The notes beneath the pieces are model-generated. The model had not been told where the DNA came from. It made no database searches and saw nothing but the letters and a program-made list of their open reading frames with translations. Shown one piece after another: positions 19,005-27,988 of a stretch of 64,000 bases of DNA. This stretch comes from Qipengyuania marincola (GTDB lineage Bacteria > Pseudomonadota > Alphaproteobacteria > Sphingomonadales > Sphingomonadaceae). The stretch is from the NCBI RefSeq assembly GCF_029688625.1, contig NZ_JARULC010000001.1, positions 930,001 to 994,000 on the forward strand, read 5' to 3'. Position numbers and translations under genes: made by a program. Position 1 is the first letter of the stretch, and each line of letters opens with the position of its first letter.

Positions 19005-19765
19005 GGCGCGGCCTCGCTTTTCTCCCTCTCGTCGCAGCCTGCCTGTCCGCCTGCGACGGCGACTTGCTGAGCGCCGGGAGCGAACCGGCCAGCTTCCCGA
19101 CTCCCGACCGGCCGGTATCCAGTATCGGCACCTATTCCGTCGCCAGCGAGGACCAGCGCGACAGCCGCGGCGAGGCCCAGACGGTGATGGATCTTGCCGA
19201 ACTCGAGCCCGGCATGACCGTGGCGGATATCGGCGCGGGAAATGGCTATTACACGCTGCGTCTGGCCAAGCGTGTCGGCGAAAACGGGCGCGTGCTGGCG
19301 CAGGATATCGACGGCGATGCGCTCGCGCGGCTTGCGCGCCGTGTCGAACGCCAGCGGCTCGACAATGTCTCGATCCGTCGCGGCGAACCGGCTGATCCGC
19401 GGTTGCCGCCCAACAGTTTCGACCGTGTCTTCATGGTCCACATGTATCACGAGATCGAACAACCTTACGAATTCCTCTGGCGCCTGTGGCCTTCGCTGCG
19501 CGAGGGCGGGCAGGTCATCGTGGTGGACAAGGACCGCCCGACCGACCAACACGGGATCGACCCGCTGCTCCTGTCGTGCGAGCTGGAGCGGGTCGGGTAC
19601 GAACTGGTCGCCTTCAAGGATGCGCCCGAACTGCTCGGCTACTATGCACAGTTCAAGGCAGCGGCTACGAGGCCCGAACCCGGAGAGATCGAACCGTGCC
19701 GCGGCGACAGCGTCGCGCACGACGCGCCGCCCACCGAGCGGACGACGAAGAAAGAGAAAGCATAA
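19001..19765 (+). CDS. Predicted lipoprotein with class I methyltransferase fold
   Basis: 254 residues; the GTG start overlaps the prfB stop. The N-terminus [19 protein letters not shown] is a lipoprotein signal with the lipid-accepting cysteine at 18 (LSAC). A Rossmann methyltransferase domain follows: [16 protein letters not shown] as motif [14 protein letters not shown], then [12 protein letters not shown] and [13 protein letters not shown]. The predicted export is at odds with a SAM-dependent enzyme, because SAM is cytoplasmic. Either the domain has another use in the periplasm or the signal is not cleaved as predicted. Similar lipoprotein methyltransferases occur in related genera. It is coupled to the next flavoprotein gene by TAATG. 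Confidence 0.78.
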   Translation: MRRGLAFLPLVAACLSACDGDLLSAGSEPASFPTPDRPVSSIGTYSVASEDQRDSRGEAQTVMDLAELEPGMTVADIGAGNGYYTLRLAKRVGENGRVLAQDIDGDALARLARRVERQRLDNVSIRRGEPADPRLPPNSFDRVFMVHMYHEIEQPYEFLWRLWPSLREGGQVIVVDKDRPTDQHGIDPLLLSCELERVGYELVAFKDAPELLGYYAQFKAAATRPEPGEIEPCRGDSVAHDAPPTERTTKKEKA

Positions 19766-21171
19766 TGAGTTTCAAGGGTCTCAAACCCATCGTCTATGGC
19801 GGCAAGGAAGTCTGGCCGCTGATCGAGGGCGGCAAGGGCGTGTCCGCCACCAATCACATGAGTTCCGGCGCCTGGGCCGCGGCGGGCGGCATCGGCACGG
19901 TCAGCGCGGTCAATGCCGACAGCTATGACGAGGACGGCAACCCGATCCCGCAGGTGTATCCGCAGGCGACCCGCAAGGAACGCTTCGAACAGCTGGTCCG
20001 CTACGCCATCGACGGGGCGACCGAACAGGTGAACCGCGCCTACGAGATCGCCGACGGCAAGGGCGCGATCAATATCAACGTTCTGTGGGAACAGGGCGGG
20101 GCGCAGCAGGTGCTCGAAGGCGTGCTCGACAATTGCGCCGACAAGATTGACGGCGTCACGTGTGGGGCGGGGATGCCCTACAAGCTGGCCGAGATCGCCC
20201 AGCGCTACAACGTTCACTACTTGCCGATCGTCTCCTCAGCCCGCGCCTTCCGCGCATTGTGGAAGCGCAGCTATTCCAAGGTGCCGGACCTGCTGGCGGC
20301 GGTGGTTTATGAAGACCCCTGGCTGGCGGGCGGCCACAACGGCCTCTCCAATGCCGAGGACCCGACCAAGCCCGAGGATCCCTATCCCCGGGTGAAGGCG
20401 CTGCGCGAAACCATGCGCAATGAGGGCGTCAGCGAGGACACGGCGATCGTCATGGCCGGGGGTGTCTGGTTCCTGCGCGAGTGGAACGACTGGATCGACA
20501 ATCCCGAGCTCGGCACGATTGCTTTCCAGTTCGGAACGCGCCCGCTGCTGACGCATGAAAGTCCGATCCCGCAGGTGTGGAAGGACATGCTGCGCACGGT
20601 CGAGCCAGGCGATGTGCTGCTGCACAAGTTCTCACCCACCGGCTTCTATTCCAGCGCGGTGAAGACGCCCTTCCTTTACGATCTGATGCACCGCAGCGAG
20701 CGCCAGATTCCGATCTTCAAGCGTGACGAGGAGGAGGGCACGATCCCGCTGCTCGACCACGGCAAGGCGAAGTATTTCTTCGTCCACCCCGGCGACCAGC
20801 GCAAGGCGCAAAGCTGGATGCACGAGGGCTTTACCGAACCGCTGAAAACACCCGATGATACGGTGGTTTTCGTGACGCCCGAAAGTGCCGAGCAGATACG
20901 GCTCGACCAGCAAAACTGCATGGGCTGCCTGTCGCACTGCCAGTTCTCGAGCTGGAAGGATCACGACAACCACACGACCGGGCGCCTTGCGGACCCGCGC
21001 AGCTTCTGCATCCAGAAGACCCTGCAGGACATTGCCCATGGCGGCGACCCGGACGAGAACCTCGCTTTCGCGGGCCACGCAGCTTATCGTTTCAAGCAGG
21101 ACCCGTTCTATTCGAACAATTTCACTCCGACGGTGAAGGAACTGGTCGAGCGGATTCTGACCGGCGACTGA
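19765..21171 (+). CDS. Nitronate monooxygenase-like flavin oxidoreductase
   Basis: 468 residues; start ATG overlaps the previous stop (TAATG). The TIM-barrel of the nitronate monooxygenase/2-nitropropane dioxygenase family is indicated by NHMSSGAWAAAGGIGTVSAVNAD near the N-terminus, CGAGMPYKLAE, IVSSARAFRALWKR and AIVMAGGVWFLREWND with FQFGTRPLLTHES at the FMN phosphate site. The family oxidises nitronates or acts as NADH:quinone/enoyl reductase. It is longer than usual (about 320-350) because of a C-terminal extension holding Cys385, Cys388, Cys392 (CMGCLSHC) and Cys415, which could ligate a metal or Fe-S cluster. The true substrate is unknown. Confidence 0.8.
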   Translation: MSFKGLKPIVYGGKEVWPLIEGGKGVSATNHMSSGAWAAAGGIGTVSAVNADSYDEDGNPIPQVYPQATRKERFEQLVRYAIDGATEQVNRAYEIADGKGAININVLWEQGGAQQVLEGVLDNCADKIDGVTCGAGMPYKLAEIAQRYNVHYLPIVSSARAFRALWKRSYSKVPDLLAAVVYEDPWLAGGHNGLSNAEDPTKPEDPYPRVKALRETMRNEGVSEDTAIVMAGGVWFLREWNDWIDNPELGTIAFQFGTRPLLTHESPIPQVWKDMLRTVEPGDVLLHKFSPTGFYSSAVKTPFLYDLMHRSERQIPIFKRDEEEGTIPLLDHGKAKYFFVHPGDQRKAQSWMHEGFTEPLKTPDDTVVFVTPESAEQIRLDQQNCMGCLSHCQFSSWKDHDNHTTGRLADPRSFCIQKTLQDIAHGGDPDENLAFAGHAAYRFKQDPFYSNNFTPTVKELVERILTGD

Positions 21172-21173
21172 CG

Positions 21174-21635
21174 GTGGAGTTCGGCATCGCCAGCCTTGCC
21201 GATGCCGACGTCCGCGACCTTGTCACGTTGCACCAGCGCGAAATGTATGATGCCTCGCCGCCGGGCACCTCCTTCGCGCTCGACCTCAGCGGGCTTGATC
21301 AGCCTGAGGTTACGGTTTTCGCCGTCCGGGACCATACCGGCTTGCTCGGCATTGGCGCGCTGATGGCGCTCCCGGAAACGCGTGGCGAGATCAAGTCGAT
21401 GCGGACGCGAGCTACAGCCCTGAGGCGTGGTGTCGGACAGACGCTGCTCGACGGGATAGAGGCCGAGGCGCGCAACAGGGGGTATGCGAAACTGTTCCTC
21501 GAAACCGGGACAGGCGAAGCCTTCGAGGCGGCAAACCGGCTTTTTCTGTGCAACGGCTTCACCCGTCGCGCAGCCTTCGGCGACTATGTCGAGACCGACT
21601 TCAACATCTTCTACGAAAAGGCGCTACAGCTTTAG
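21174..21635 (+). CDS. GNAT family N-acetyltransferase
   Basis: 153 residues with a GTG start two bases after the previous stop. GEIKSMRTRATALRRGVGQTLLDGIEAEARNRGYAKLFLETG is the acetyl-CoA binding core: the RRxGxG/A pyrophosphate loop appears as LRRGVGQTLL, followed by the conserved ANRLFLCNGF motif B. It resembles small-molecule acetyltransferases of the PhnO/YsnE kind. The acceptor is unknown. It is in an operon with the flavoprotein and its stop overlaps the convergent NTF2-like gene. Confidence 0.85.
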   Translation: MEFGIASLADADVRDLVTLHQREMYDASPPGTSFALDLSGLDQPEVTVFAVRDHTGLLGIGALMALPETRGEIKSMRTRATALRRGVGQTLLDGIEAEARNRGYAKLFLETGTGEAFEAANRLFLCNGFTRRAAFGDYVETDFNIFYEKALQL

Positions 21636-22060
21636 CGCCACAGCTGCATTGCCCTGATCGCATCGGGCATGTGCTTATCGGTATCCGGACGCGAGAGCGT
21701 GCGTTCGATCAGCTTCCATTTGCGGCGCATCCGGCCCTTCTGCCACAAATCGACGACCCAGCTATCCCCGTTCCAGTCGCGGCCCTCGACCGAGGCCTCC
21801 AGCCCCAGGCGCGTGGCGAACACGGCGACATTGCCGTGCCGGCGGACATAGACTTCGTCGAAGCGATAGCCGGTGCACCGGAAACGCGTGGTTGCAGCCT
21901 CCAGCCAGCTGGCGCGGTCGAGAATCACGGGTTTGCTCGATCCCAGCAGAAAGATGAAATCGCGCGCGGCGAGCGCCTTCATCTGATTGCGATCGCGCTG
22001 CATCCACGAACGCATCCAGAGGTGTTCGAGCGCTTCGATACTGGTGGCGAATTCATCCAT
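21632..22060 (-). CDS. NTF2-like/DUF4440 family protein
   Basis: 142 residues from MDEFATS at 22060. EALEHLWMRSWMQRDRNQMKALAARDFIFL is the typical first helix and strand of the SnoaL/DUF4440 cone fold (W-x-RD-x-x-x-LxxLxAxDF), and VYVRRHGNVAVFATRLGLE and WVDLWQKGRMRRKWKLIERT strands follow. Members include isomerases, hydratases and non-enzymatic ligand binders, so no reaction is assigned. It lies 65 bases after the 2-hydroxyacid dehydrogenase gene on the same strand. Confidence 0.7.
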   Translation of the reverse strand: MDEFATSIEALEHLWMRSWMQRDRNQMKALAARDFIFLLGSSKPVILDRASWLEAATTRFRCTGYRFDEVYVRRHGNVAVFATRLGLEASVEGRDWNGDSWVVDLWQKGRMRRKWKLIERTLSRPDTDKHMPDAIRAMQLWR

Positions 22061-22125
22061 GGCGCAGGCGATACATTTTGCGCGTGCGAAGGCAAGTGCT
22101 CTGCTGTCCGTACGGGCGAAGCCGG

Positions 22126-23142
22126 CTAGCCGAGCCCCGTCAGCACCTGGTCCGGTGGCCGATGGCCGTCGGCCCACATGCGGATGTTGGCGATGACCTT
22201 GAACCCGCTCTCTTCACGTCCCTCGCGCGTGGCGCTGCCGATGTGGGGGAGGGTCATCACGTTGGGATGCCGGATCAGCCGTTCGTCGACATGGGGCTCG
22301 TCCGGATAGACGTCGAGCCCGGCGCCTGCCAGGTGCCCTTTTTCCAGCGCGGCGACCAGCGCCTCCTGGTCCACAAGATCGCCGCGCGCCGTGTTGATGA
22401 GACTTGCGCCGGCTTTCATCAAACCGATGCGCCGCGCGTCGATCATCTGCCGCGTCGCCGGGCCAGCGGGGCAGTGAAGGGTCACGATATCGGAACTGGC
22501 CAGCAGGTCGTCGAGATCGGCGACGTAGGTTGCGGCAAACATCCGCTCCACCGCTTCTGGCAATCGCTTGCGGTTGTGGTAGGCGATCTCGAGGCCGAAA
22601 GCATGCGCCCGGTGCGCCACCGCTTGCCCGATACGACCCATGCCCACGATGCCGAGGATCTTGCCGGCGAGCTTGGTGCCGAGCAGCGCCGTGGGCGTCC
22701 AGCCGCTCCATTCACCGCTGCGGATCAGCTGCACGCCTTCGCGCACGCGCCGGGGGACGCCGATGATCCCCGCCATGGCGATATCGGCAGTGTCGTCGGT
22801 AAAGACGCCCGGCGTGTTCGAGACCATGATGCCGCGGTCATGCGCCGCGCCGAGGTCGAGGTGCTCCGTCCCGGCGCCGAAATTCGCGATCAGGCCGAGG
22901 TCCTCGCCCGCCCGAGCCAGCATGTCGGCATCAATACGATCGGTCACCGTCGGCACCAGCACATCGCACTGCTGCAGCGCGGCCACAAGTTCCTCGCGCG
23001 ATAGTGGGGCATCGTTGGTGTTGAGCGTGACGTCGAACAGCTCGCCCATCCGCTCCTCAACGGAGGGCATCAGGCGTCGCGTAACAAAGACGCGGGGCTT
23101 GCGCGCAAGGCGTTTCTCGACCGTTTCGCTGTGACTGACCAT
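22126..23142 (-). CDS. D-2-hydroxyacid dehydrogenase (glyoxylate/hydroxypyruvate reductase-like)
   Basis: 338 residues. The NAD-binding loop is GIVGMGRIGQAVAHRA; the catalytic arginine is in NTARGDLVDQ, the glutamate in the LDVYPDEP segment, and the histidine in PHIGSATREGRE. These are the complete set for D-isomer-specific 2-hydroxyacid dehydrogenases of the GyaR/GhrB branch, which reduce glyoxylate or hydroxypyruvate with NAD(P)H. Start at 23142 gives MVSHSETVEKRLARKPRVFVTRR; a few residues may be excess. It diverges from the SH3 gene. Confidence 0.9.
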   Translation of the reverse strand: MVSHSETVEKRLARKPRVFVTRRLMPSVEERMGELFDVTLNTNDAPLSREELVAALQQCDVLVPTVTDRIDADMLARAGEDLGLIANFGAGTEHLDLGAAHDRGIMVSNTPGVFTDDTADIAMAGIIGVPRRVREGVQLIRSGEWSGWTPTALLGTKLAGKILGIVGMGRIGQAVAHRAHAFGLEIAYHNRKRLPEAVERMFAATYVADLDDLLASSDIVTLHCPAGPATRQMIDARRIGLMKAGASLINTARGDLVDQEALVAALEKGHLAGAGLDVYPDEPHVDERLIRHPNVMTLPHIGSATREGREESGFKVIANIRMWADGHRPPDQVLTGLG

Positions 23143-23226
23143 CTGGATTCATCCGCTAGGGCGCAGGGGGGTATCCGGTCAAGCGCGGTTGCCGCAGCGA
23201 TGTCGAATCATGTATGGATCGCAGCG

Positions 23227-23694
23227 ATGATCAGACTTCTCCTGCCAGCGATCGCTATCGTTTTCGCGATCGCGACGCCCGCATCCGCTCAGGAACGCGA
23301 TGTGCCCTATTGGGCGACCATCCGCGCGAGCGAACTCAACATGCGCGTCGGGCCGAGCGCGGAGTACAAGATTGCTTGGGTCTATCGCCGTCCGGGCCTG
23401 CCGGTGAAGGTCATCAGGGTGATGGAAGGCTGGCGGTTGATCGAGGATCCGGCGGGCGACAAGGGATGGGTGGTCGCGCGCCTGCTGAGCCCCGATCGCG
23501 GGGCAATTGTTCGCGCTGACGAACCGGTCGACATGCGCGATGCTCCCGGGGCGGGTGCGGCTCTCAAATGGCGGGTAGAGCCTGGCGTGGTCGCTTCGCT
23601 CGGCGATTGCGAGGATGGCTGGTGCGAGGTCGCCATCGGCCCGCGTGCGGGCTGGATCGCGCAAGAAATGCTGTGGGGTGCCGGCGCGCCCTGA
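23227..23694 (+). CDS. Secreted tandem SH3-domain protein
   Basis: 155 residues from the ATG at 23227, chosen because a clean Sec signal peptide follows (IRLLLPAIAIVFAIATPASAQ, cut after ASA). Two bacterial SH3-like (SH3b/DUF1058) repeats follow: ELNMRVGPSAEYKIAWVYRRPGLPVKVI...GWRLIED...GWVVARLL, then VDMRDAPGAGAALKWRVEPGVVASL...GWCEVAI...GWIAQEMLW. Such proteins bind peptidoglycan or other envelope ligands. No catalytic domain is present. It is convergent with a small lipoprotein gene; stops are adjacent. Confidence 0.85.
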   Translation: MIRLLLPAIAIVFAIATPASAQERDVPYWATIRASELNMRVGPSAEYKIAWVYRRPGLPVKVIRVMEGWRLIEDPAGDKGWVVARLLSPDRGAIVRADEPVDMRDAPGAGAALKWRVEPGVVASLGDCEDGWCEVAIGPRAGWIAQEMLWGAGAP

Positions 23695-24111
23695 TCACTC
23701 CGGTGCGCCGGGTTCCTCGTTCAGCCGGCGCACGGTGGTCGAGATCTCGCCATTGGCATCGAGTACCGTAAGCACACCGCCTTCGGTGGCGCCGCCGCCG
23801 CTGTAGCAAGTTTCCGGCGCATCGCCCTCGGGATCGAAGCACATGTTCGCGCCGTCCTGACGCCAGCGGCCCGTTTCGGTCATCGCCCCGTCGGCATTGG
23901 TTTCGCGATAGGTTCCGTCCGCCGAGACGGTCTGCAGGATGACCGTGCCGTCGCTCAGCGTCGTCTCGTATTTGCCAGCAATATTCGATGCAATCTCCGC
24001 GTTGTCCGATTGCTCAGGCGCGGGTTCGGGATCGGACGCGCCGCAGCCCGCTGGCAGGACGCTCAGCGCAACCAGCAGGGCACACGAAGCCCGCGAGTCC
24101 GCAAAGCCCAT
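23695..24111 (-). CDS. Small lipoprotein of unknown function
   Basis: 138 residues with a type II signal (SRASCALLVALSVLPAGC; lipid site in LPAGC) followed by a disordered acidic/proline linker. The rest reads as a small beta domain: GKYETTLSDGTVILQTVSADGTYRE...GRWRQDGANMCFDPEGD..TCYSGG, with two cysteines that could form a disulfide in the periplasm. The pattern resembles lipocalin-like or copper-resistance-type domains but is not decisive. It follows the thiolase gene by three bases. Confidence 0.7.
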   Translation of the reverse strand: MGFADSRASCALLVALSVLPAGCGASDPEPAPEQSDNAEIASNIAGKYETTLSDGTVILQTVSADGTYRETNADGAMTETGRWRQDGANMCFDPEGDAPETCYSGGGATEGGVLTVLDANGEISTTVRRLNEEPGAPE

Positions 24112-24114
24112 CGG

Positions 24115-25311
24115 TCAGACAATCTCGACGGCGACGGCCGTCGCCTCGCCGCCACCGATGCACAACGAGGCCACGCCGCGCGTCTTCCCCTGTTGCTTCA
24201 AGGCGTTGAGCAGCGTGACGATGATCCGCGTGCCGCTGGCACCGATCGGGTGACCGAGAGCGGTGCCGCCACCGTTCACGTTGATCTTCTCGTGCGGGAT
24301 ACCGATGTCGCGCATCGCAAACATGGCGACGCAGGCGAACGCCTCGTTCACTTCCCAAAGATCGACGTCGTCCGCCGACCAGCCCGCTTTCTCCAGCACC
24401 TTGTTGATGGCGCCAACCGGGGCCACGGTGAATTCGCTCGGTTCCTGTGCATGCGCGGCCATGGCGACAATCTTCGCAACCGGTTCCTGACCGTTGGCCC
24501 TGGCGATGCTTTCGCGGCTGAGGACGACAGCCGCCGCGCCATCGGAGATAGAAGAGGAGGTTGCCGCAGTAATCGTGCCGTCCTTGGCAAAGGCAGGACG
24601 CAGCGTCGGTATCTTGTCGGGCTTGCCCTTGCCGGGCTGCTCGTCATGCTCGACCGTCACGTCCCCGCGACGGGTCGAGAAACTGACCGGGACCACTTCG
24701 TCCGCAAAGGCGCCGCTTTCGATGGCGGCATTCGCACGGCGCAGGGACTCGATCGAATAGTCGTCCATCTGTTCGCGGGTCAGCTGGTATTCGTTCGCCG
24801 TGTCCTGCGCGAAGGTGCCCATGGCGCGACCTTCCTCATAGGCGTCCTCCAGCCCGTCGAGGAACATGTGGTCGTAAGTGGTATCGTGGCCGAGGCGTGC
24901 GCCGCTGCGGTGCTTTTTCAGCAGGTACGGCGCGTTGGTCATGCTCTCCATCCCGCCAGCAACAATGTAGTTCACGTCGCCCGTGGCGAGCGCCTCTGCG
25001 CCCATGATCACCGTCTGCATACCGCTGCCGCAGACCTTGTTGACGGTGGTCGCCTGAACCGATTTCGGCAGGCCGGCCTTGATCGACGCCTGGCGTGCCG
25101 GCGCCTGGCCGAGGCCTGCGGGAAGGACGCAGCCCATGTAGGTGCGGTCGAACTTCTCCGGTGCGACACCGGACCGCTCGACGGCGGCCTTCACCGCCGT
25201 AGCGCCCAGATCGGTCGCCGAAACGTCGGCAAGGGCGCCCTGCATGCCCCCCATCGGCGTGCGGGCGTAAGACAGGATGACGACGGGGTCGGCTGCGCTG
25301 AACTGGGTCAT
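24115..25311 (-). CDS. Acetyl-CoA C-acetyltransferase (thiolase)
   Basis: 398 residues from MTQFSAADP. The acyl-accepting cysteine is Cys94 in VNKVCGSGMQ; WEVNEAFACVA, GGGTALGHPIGASG (catalytic His) and SLCIGGGEA (second cysteine) complete the biosynthetic-type thiolase active site. It condenses two acetyl-CoA or performs the reverse reaction in acetoacetyl-CoA or polyhydroxybutyrate metabolism; no phaB or phaC is beside it. The longer frame upstream of the ATG is not supported. It is divergent from the aldehyde dehydrogenase gene (89 bases apart). Confidence 0.95.
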   Translation of the reverse strand: MTQFSAADPVVILSYARTPMGGMQGALADVSATDLGATAVKAAVERSGVAPEKFDRTYMGCVLPAGLGQAPARQASIKAGLPKSVQATTVNKVCGSGMQTVIMGAEALATGDVNYIVAGGMESMTNAPYLLKKHRSGARLGHDTTYDHMFLDGLEDAYEEGRAMGTFAQDTANEYQLTREQMDDYSIESLRRANAAIESGAFADEVVPVSFSTRRGDVTVEHDEQPGKGKPDKIPTLRPAFAKDGTITAATSSSISDGAAAVVLSRESIARANGQEPVAKIVAMAAHAQEPSEFTVAPVGAINKVLEKAGWSADDVDLWEVNEAFACVAMFAMRDIGIPHEKINVNGGGTALGHPIGASGTRIIVTLLNALKQQGKTRGVASLCIGGGEATAVAVEIV

Positions 25312-25400
25312 GCTTGTGCTGGTCCTCTGGTTCTGAAATATCGTAGCCGCGAGATAGGACACGCGCCCGCGTGGCGCAACACGATGCAGGAGAGAATACG

Positions 25401-26831
25401 ATGGCGGACGACCGTAAGAGCGAGATGGAAGAAGTCCTGCGCAAGCAGCGGGCGGCCCACCACCAGATGCGTCCCGAACCGATGGCGCTCCGCAAGGATC
25501 GTATCGAGCGCGCAATCAACTTGCTGAAAACGCATAGCGAGGATCTATGCAAGGTGATGAGCGCCGACTTCGGCAATCGCTCGCCCATGCAGTCGATGCT
25601 GACCGATATCGCCGGCACGATCAATTTCGGCAAATACTGTCTCAAGAACATGGACAAATGGGCGAGGCCCGAAAAGCGACATGTCCAGTTCCCCCTCGGC
25701 CTGATGGGCGCCAAGGCGCAGGTTCGCTACGAGCCCAAGGGCGTGATCGGCATTCTCAGCCCGTGGAACTTCCCGGTAAATCTCGCCTTCGGTCCGCTGA
25801 TGCAGGTGTTCGCCGCCGGCAATCGCGCGATGATCAAGCCGAGCGAGTTTACCGAGAAGACCAGCCTGCTGACGCAGGAGCTGGTGGAAGAGTATTTCAC
25901 GCCCGACGAGTGCGCGGTCTTCACCGGCGGCCCCGAAGTCGCGGGGGCCTTCTCTGAGCTTCCTTTCGATCACCTCGTCTTCACCGGCTCCACCGCGACC
26001 GGCCGCAAGGTCATGGAAGCGGCGTCGAAAAACCTGGTGCCGGTAACGCTGGAACTCGGTGGCAAGAGCCCGGTCTTCCTCGGCGAAAGTGCCGATTTCG
26101 CCAAGGCGGGTGAGCGTATCGCGCTTGGCAAGATGATGAATGCCGGCCAGATCTGTCTTGCCCCGGACTATATGTATGTGCCCGAAAGCAAGCAGGACGA
26201 GGCAATCCACGGCGTGTGGCAGGGCACCGCCAACATGTATCCGACCATGCTCGAGAACGAGGACTACGCCAGCATCGTCAGCGATCGGCATTTCGACCGC
26301 CTGAAAGGTTTGGTCGCGGATGCGAAGGAGAAGGGCGCCGAGGTGATCGAGATCAATCCCGGGAACGAGGATTTCGGCAATGCCAATCAGCGCAAGATGC
26401 CGCTGACGATCCTCAAGAACGTCACCGACGACATGCAGGCAATGCAGGAGGAAATCTTCGGCCCGGTCCTGCCGGTGAAGACCTATCGCGGGATCGACGA
26501 GGCGATCGACTATGTGAACGAGAACGATCGTCCGCTCGGCCTTTATTATTTCGGTGACGACGACAGCGAACGTGAGAAGGTGCTGGGCAAGACGATCAGC
26601 GGCGGGGTGACCGTCAACGACGTGATCTTCCATGTGTCGATGGACGACTTGCCATTCGGCGGTATCGGCCCCTCGGGAATGGGTAGCTATCACGGGGTCG
26701 AGGGTTTCCGCGAATTCAGCCACGCGCGCAGTGTCTACACGCAGCCCAAGATTGACATCGCCAAACTCGGCGGATTCAAGCCACCCTATGGCGATGCGAC
26801 CAGAAAAGCGCTCAAGTCGATAATGAAGTGA
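25401..26831 (+). CDS. Aldehyde dehydrogenase, coniferyl-aldehyde-dehydrogenase-like
   Basis: 476 residues; ATG at 25401 has AGGAGA eight bases upstream. The ALDH signatures are complete: LSPWNFPVNL, FTGSTATGRKVM, catalytic Glu218 in TLELGGKSP and nucleophile Cys252 in NAGQICLAP, then EEIFGPVLPV. The short form without a long C-terminus and the ending SHARSVYTQPK match the coniferyl aldehyde dehydrogenase/YwdH/AldH3-like branch. It oxidises an aromatic or aliphatic aldehyde with NAD(P)+. Substrate inferred only from family resemblance. Confidence 0.88.
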   Translation: MADDRKSEMEEVLRKQRAAHHQMRPEPMALRKDRIERAINLLKTHSEDLCKVMSADFGNRSPMQSMLTDIAGTINFGKYCLKNMDKWARPEKRHVQFPLGLMGAKAQVRYEPKGVIGILSPWNFPVNLAFGPLMQVFAAGNRAMIKPSEFTEKTSLLTQELVEEYFTPDECAVFTGGPEVAGAFSELPFDHLVFTGSTATGRKVMEAASKNLVPVTLELGGKSPVFLGESADFAKAGERIALGKMMNAGQICLAPDYMYVPESKQDEAIHGVWQGTANMYPTMLENEDYASIVSDRHFDRLKGLVADAKEKGAEVIEINPGNEDFGNANQRKMPLTILKNVTDDMQAMQEEIFGPVLPVKTYRGIDEAIDYVNENDRPLGLYYFGDDDSEREKVLGKTISGGVTVNDVIFHVSMDDLPFGGIGPSGMGSYHGVEGFREFSHARSVYTQPKIDIAKLGGFKPPYGDATRKALKSIMK

Positions 26832-26861
26832 TCTTATCGCTTGTGTGCCTGCCAACCGGGC

Positions 26862-26886
26862 GCGCAAGCGATGCAACCGCTTGTGC
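26862..26886. promoter_or_regulatory. Inverted repeat upstream of nuoA
   Basis: GCGCAAGCG and CGCTTGTGC form a 9-bp stem (one G-U pair) with a 7-base loop in the 157-bp gap between the aldehyde dehydrogenase and nuoA. It lacks a U-run, so it may be a weak terminator of the upstream gene or an operator/leader element of the nuo operon. The half-site CGCTTGTG also occurs at about 26838. Confidence 0.35.
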
Positions 26887-26988
26887 AGGATTTGCGCGCC
26901 CCGCACCCTTGCACCGACCCGCCGAGGGGCCTAGAGGCGTGCGCGAACCGTACCCAAGCGGAATCGCCTCCGCGGCAAGGAACTCTAC

Positions 26989-27363
26989 GTGGTCGACCTC
27001 GAACAATATCTGCCAATCCTCATATTCCTGTTCATCGCGGTCATCCTTTCGGCAGCCTTCGTGTTCCTGCCGATGGGTGTCTCGCGGTTGACCGGCGCGC
27101 ACAATCCGGATGCGGAAAAGCTGAGCGAATATGAGTGCGGTTTTCCTGCATTCGAGGACCCGCGCAGCCAGTTCGATGTCAAGTTCTACCTCGTGGCGAT
27201 CAGCTTTCTGCTGTTCGACCTCGAGGCCTCGTTCCTGTTTCCCTGGGCGGTGAGCCTGGACGTGACCGGCTGGACCGGGTGGATCGGCATGATGATCTTC
27301 CTCGGCATACTCGCCATCGGTCTCGCTTATGAATGGAAGATGGGAGCGCTGGACTGGCAATGA
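26989..27363 (+). CDS. nuoA: NADH-quinone oxidoreductase subunit A
   Basis: 124-residue membrane subunit of complex I with three helices. [42 protein letters not shown] is the highly conserved NuoA core holding the quinone-channel loop cysteine. The GTG start is preceded by AAGGA. It is the first gene of the nuo operon; nuoB begins at its stop (ATGA). Confidence 0.97.
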   Translation: MVDLEQYLPILIFLFIAVILSAAFVFLPMGVSRLTGAHNPDAEKLSEYECGFPAFEDPRSQFDVKFYLVAISFLLFDLEASFLFPWAVSLDVTGWTGWIGMMIFLGILAIGLAYEWKMGALDWQ

Positions 27364-27977
27364 GCAACGCAACCAACGATCCCGCCTTCGCTGGCGAAAC
27401 CTCGCTTAATCCCGCGCTCGACGGGCAGCGGATGCGCGACAGCGCCCTGCCGACCGCCAAGGGCGGCGAAGTGCGGCAGCCTGACGCCGACTATTTCAAC
27501 GCGCTGCAGAGCGAAGTTAACGACAAAGGTTTCCTCGTCACGTCGACCGAGGACCTGTTTCACTGGGCGCGCACCGGAAGCCTGTGGTGGATGACCTTCG
27601 GCCTCGCGTGCTGCGCGGTCGAGATGATCCACGTGAACATGCCGCGCTATGACATGGAGCGTTTCGGCGTCGCCCCGCGCGCATCGCCGCGCCAGTCGGA
27701 CGTGATGATCGTGGCCGGCACGCTGTGCAACAAGATGGCCCCGGCACTGCGCAAGGTCTACGACCAGATGTCCGATCCGAAATACGTGATCAGCATGGGT
27801 AGCTGCGCCAATGGTGGCGGATACTATCACTACAGCTATTCGGTCGTTCGCGGCTGTGACCGGATTGTGCCGGTCGACATCTATGTTCCCGGGTGCCCGC
27901 CGACGGCCGAAGCGCTCCTCTATGGCGTGATGCAGCTGCAGCGCAAGATCCGCCGCTCGGGCACGATCCAGAGGTAA
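27360..27977 (+). CDS. nuoB: NADH-quinone oxidoreductase subunit B
   Basis: 205-residue peripheral-arm subunit carrying the terminal [4Fe-4S] cluster N2, which passes electrons to quinone. The ligands are the adjacent cysteines in LACCAVEM, one in MGSCANGGG and one in YVPGCPP. The ATG overlaps the nuoA stop. The first 45 residues are a variable extension typical of alphaproteobacteria and mitochondria. Confidence 0.97.
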   Translation: MSNATNDPAFAGETSLNPALDGQRMRDSALPTAKGGEVRQPDADYFNALQSEVNDKGFLVTSTEDLFHWARTGSLWWMTFGLACCAVEMIHVNMPRYDMERFGVAPRASPRQSDVMIVAGTLCNKMAPALRKVYDQMSDPKYVISMGSCANGGGYYHYSYSVVRGCDRIVPVDIYVPGCPPTAEALLYGVMQLQRKIRRSGTIQR

Positions 27978-27988
27978 GGGCGAAGGAC

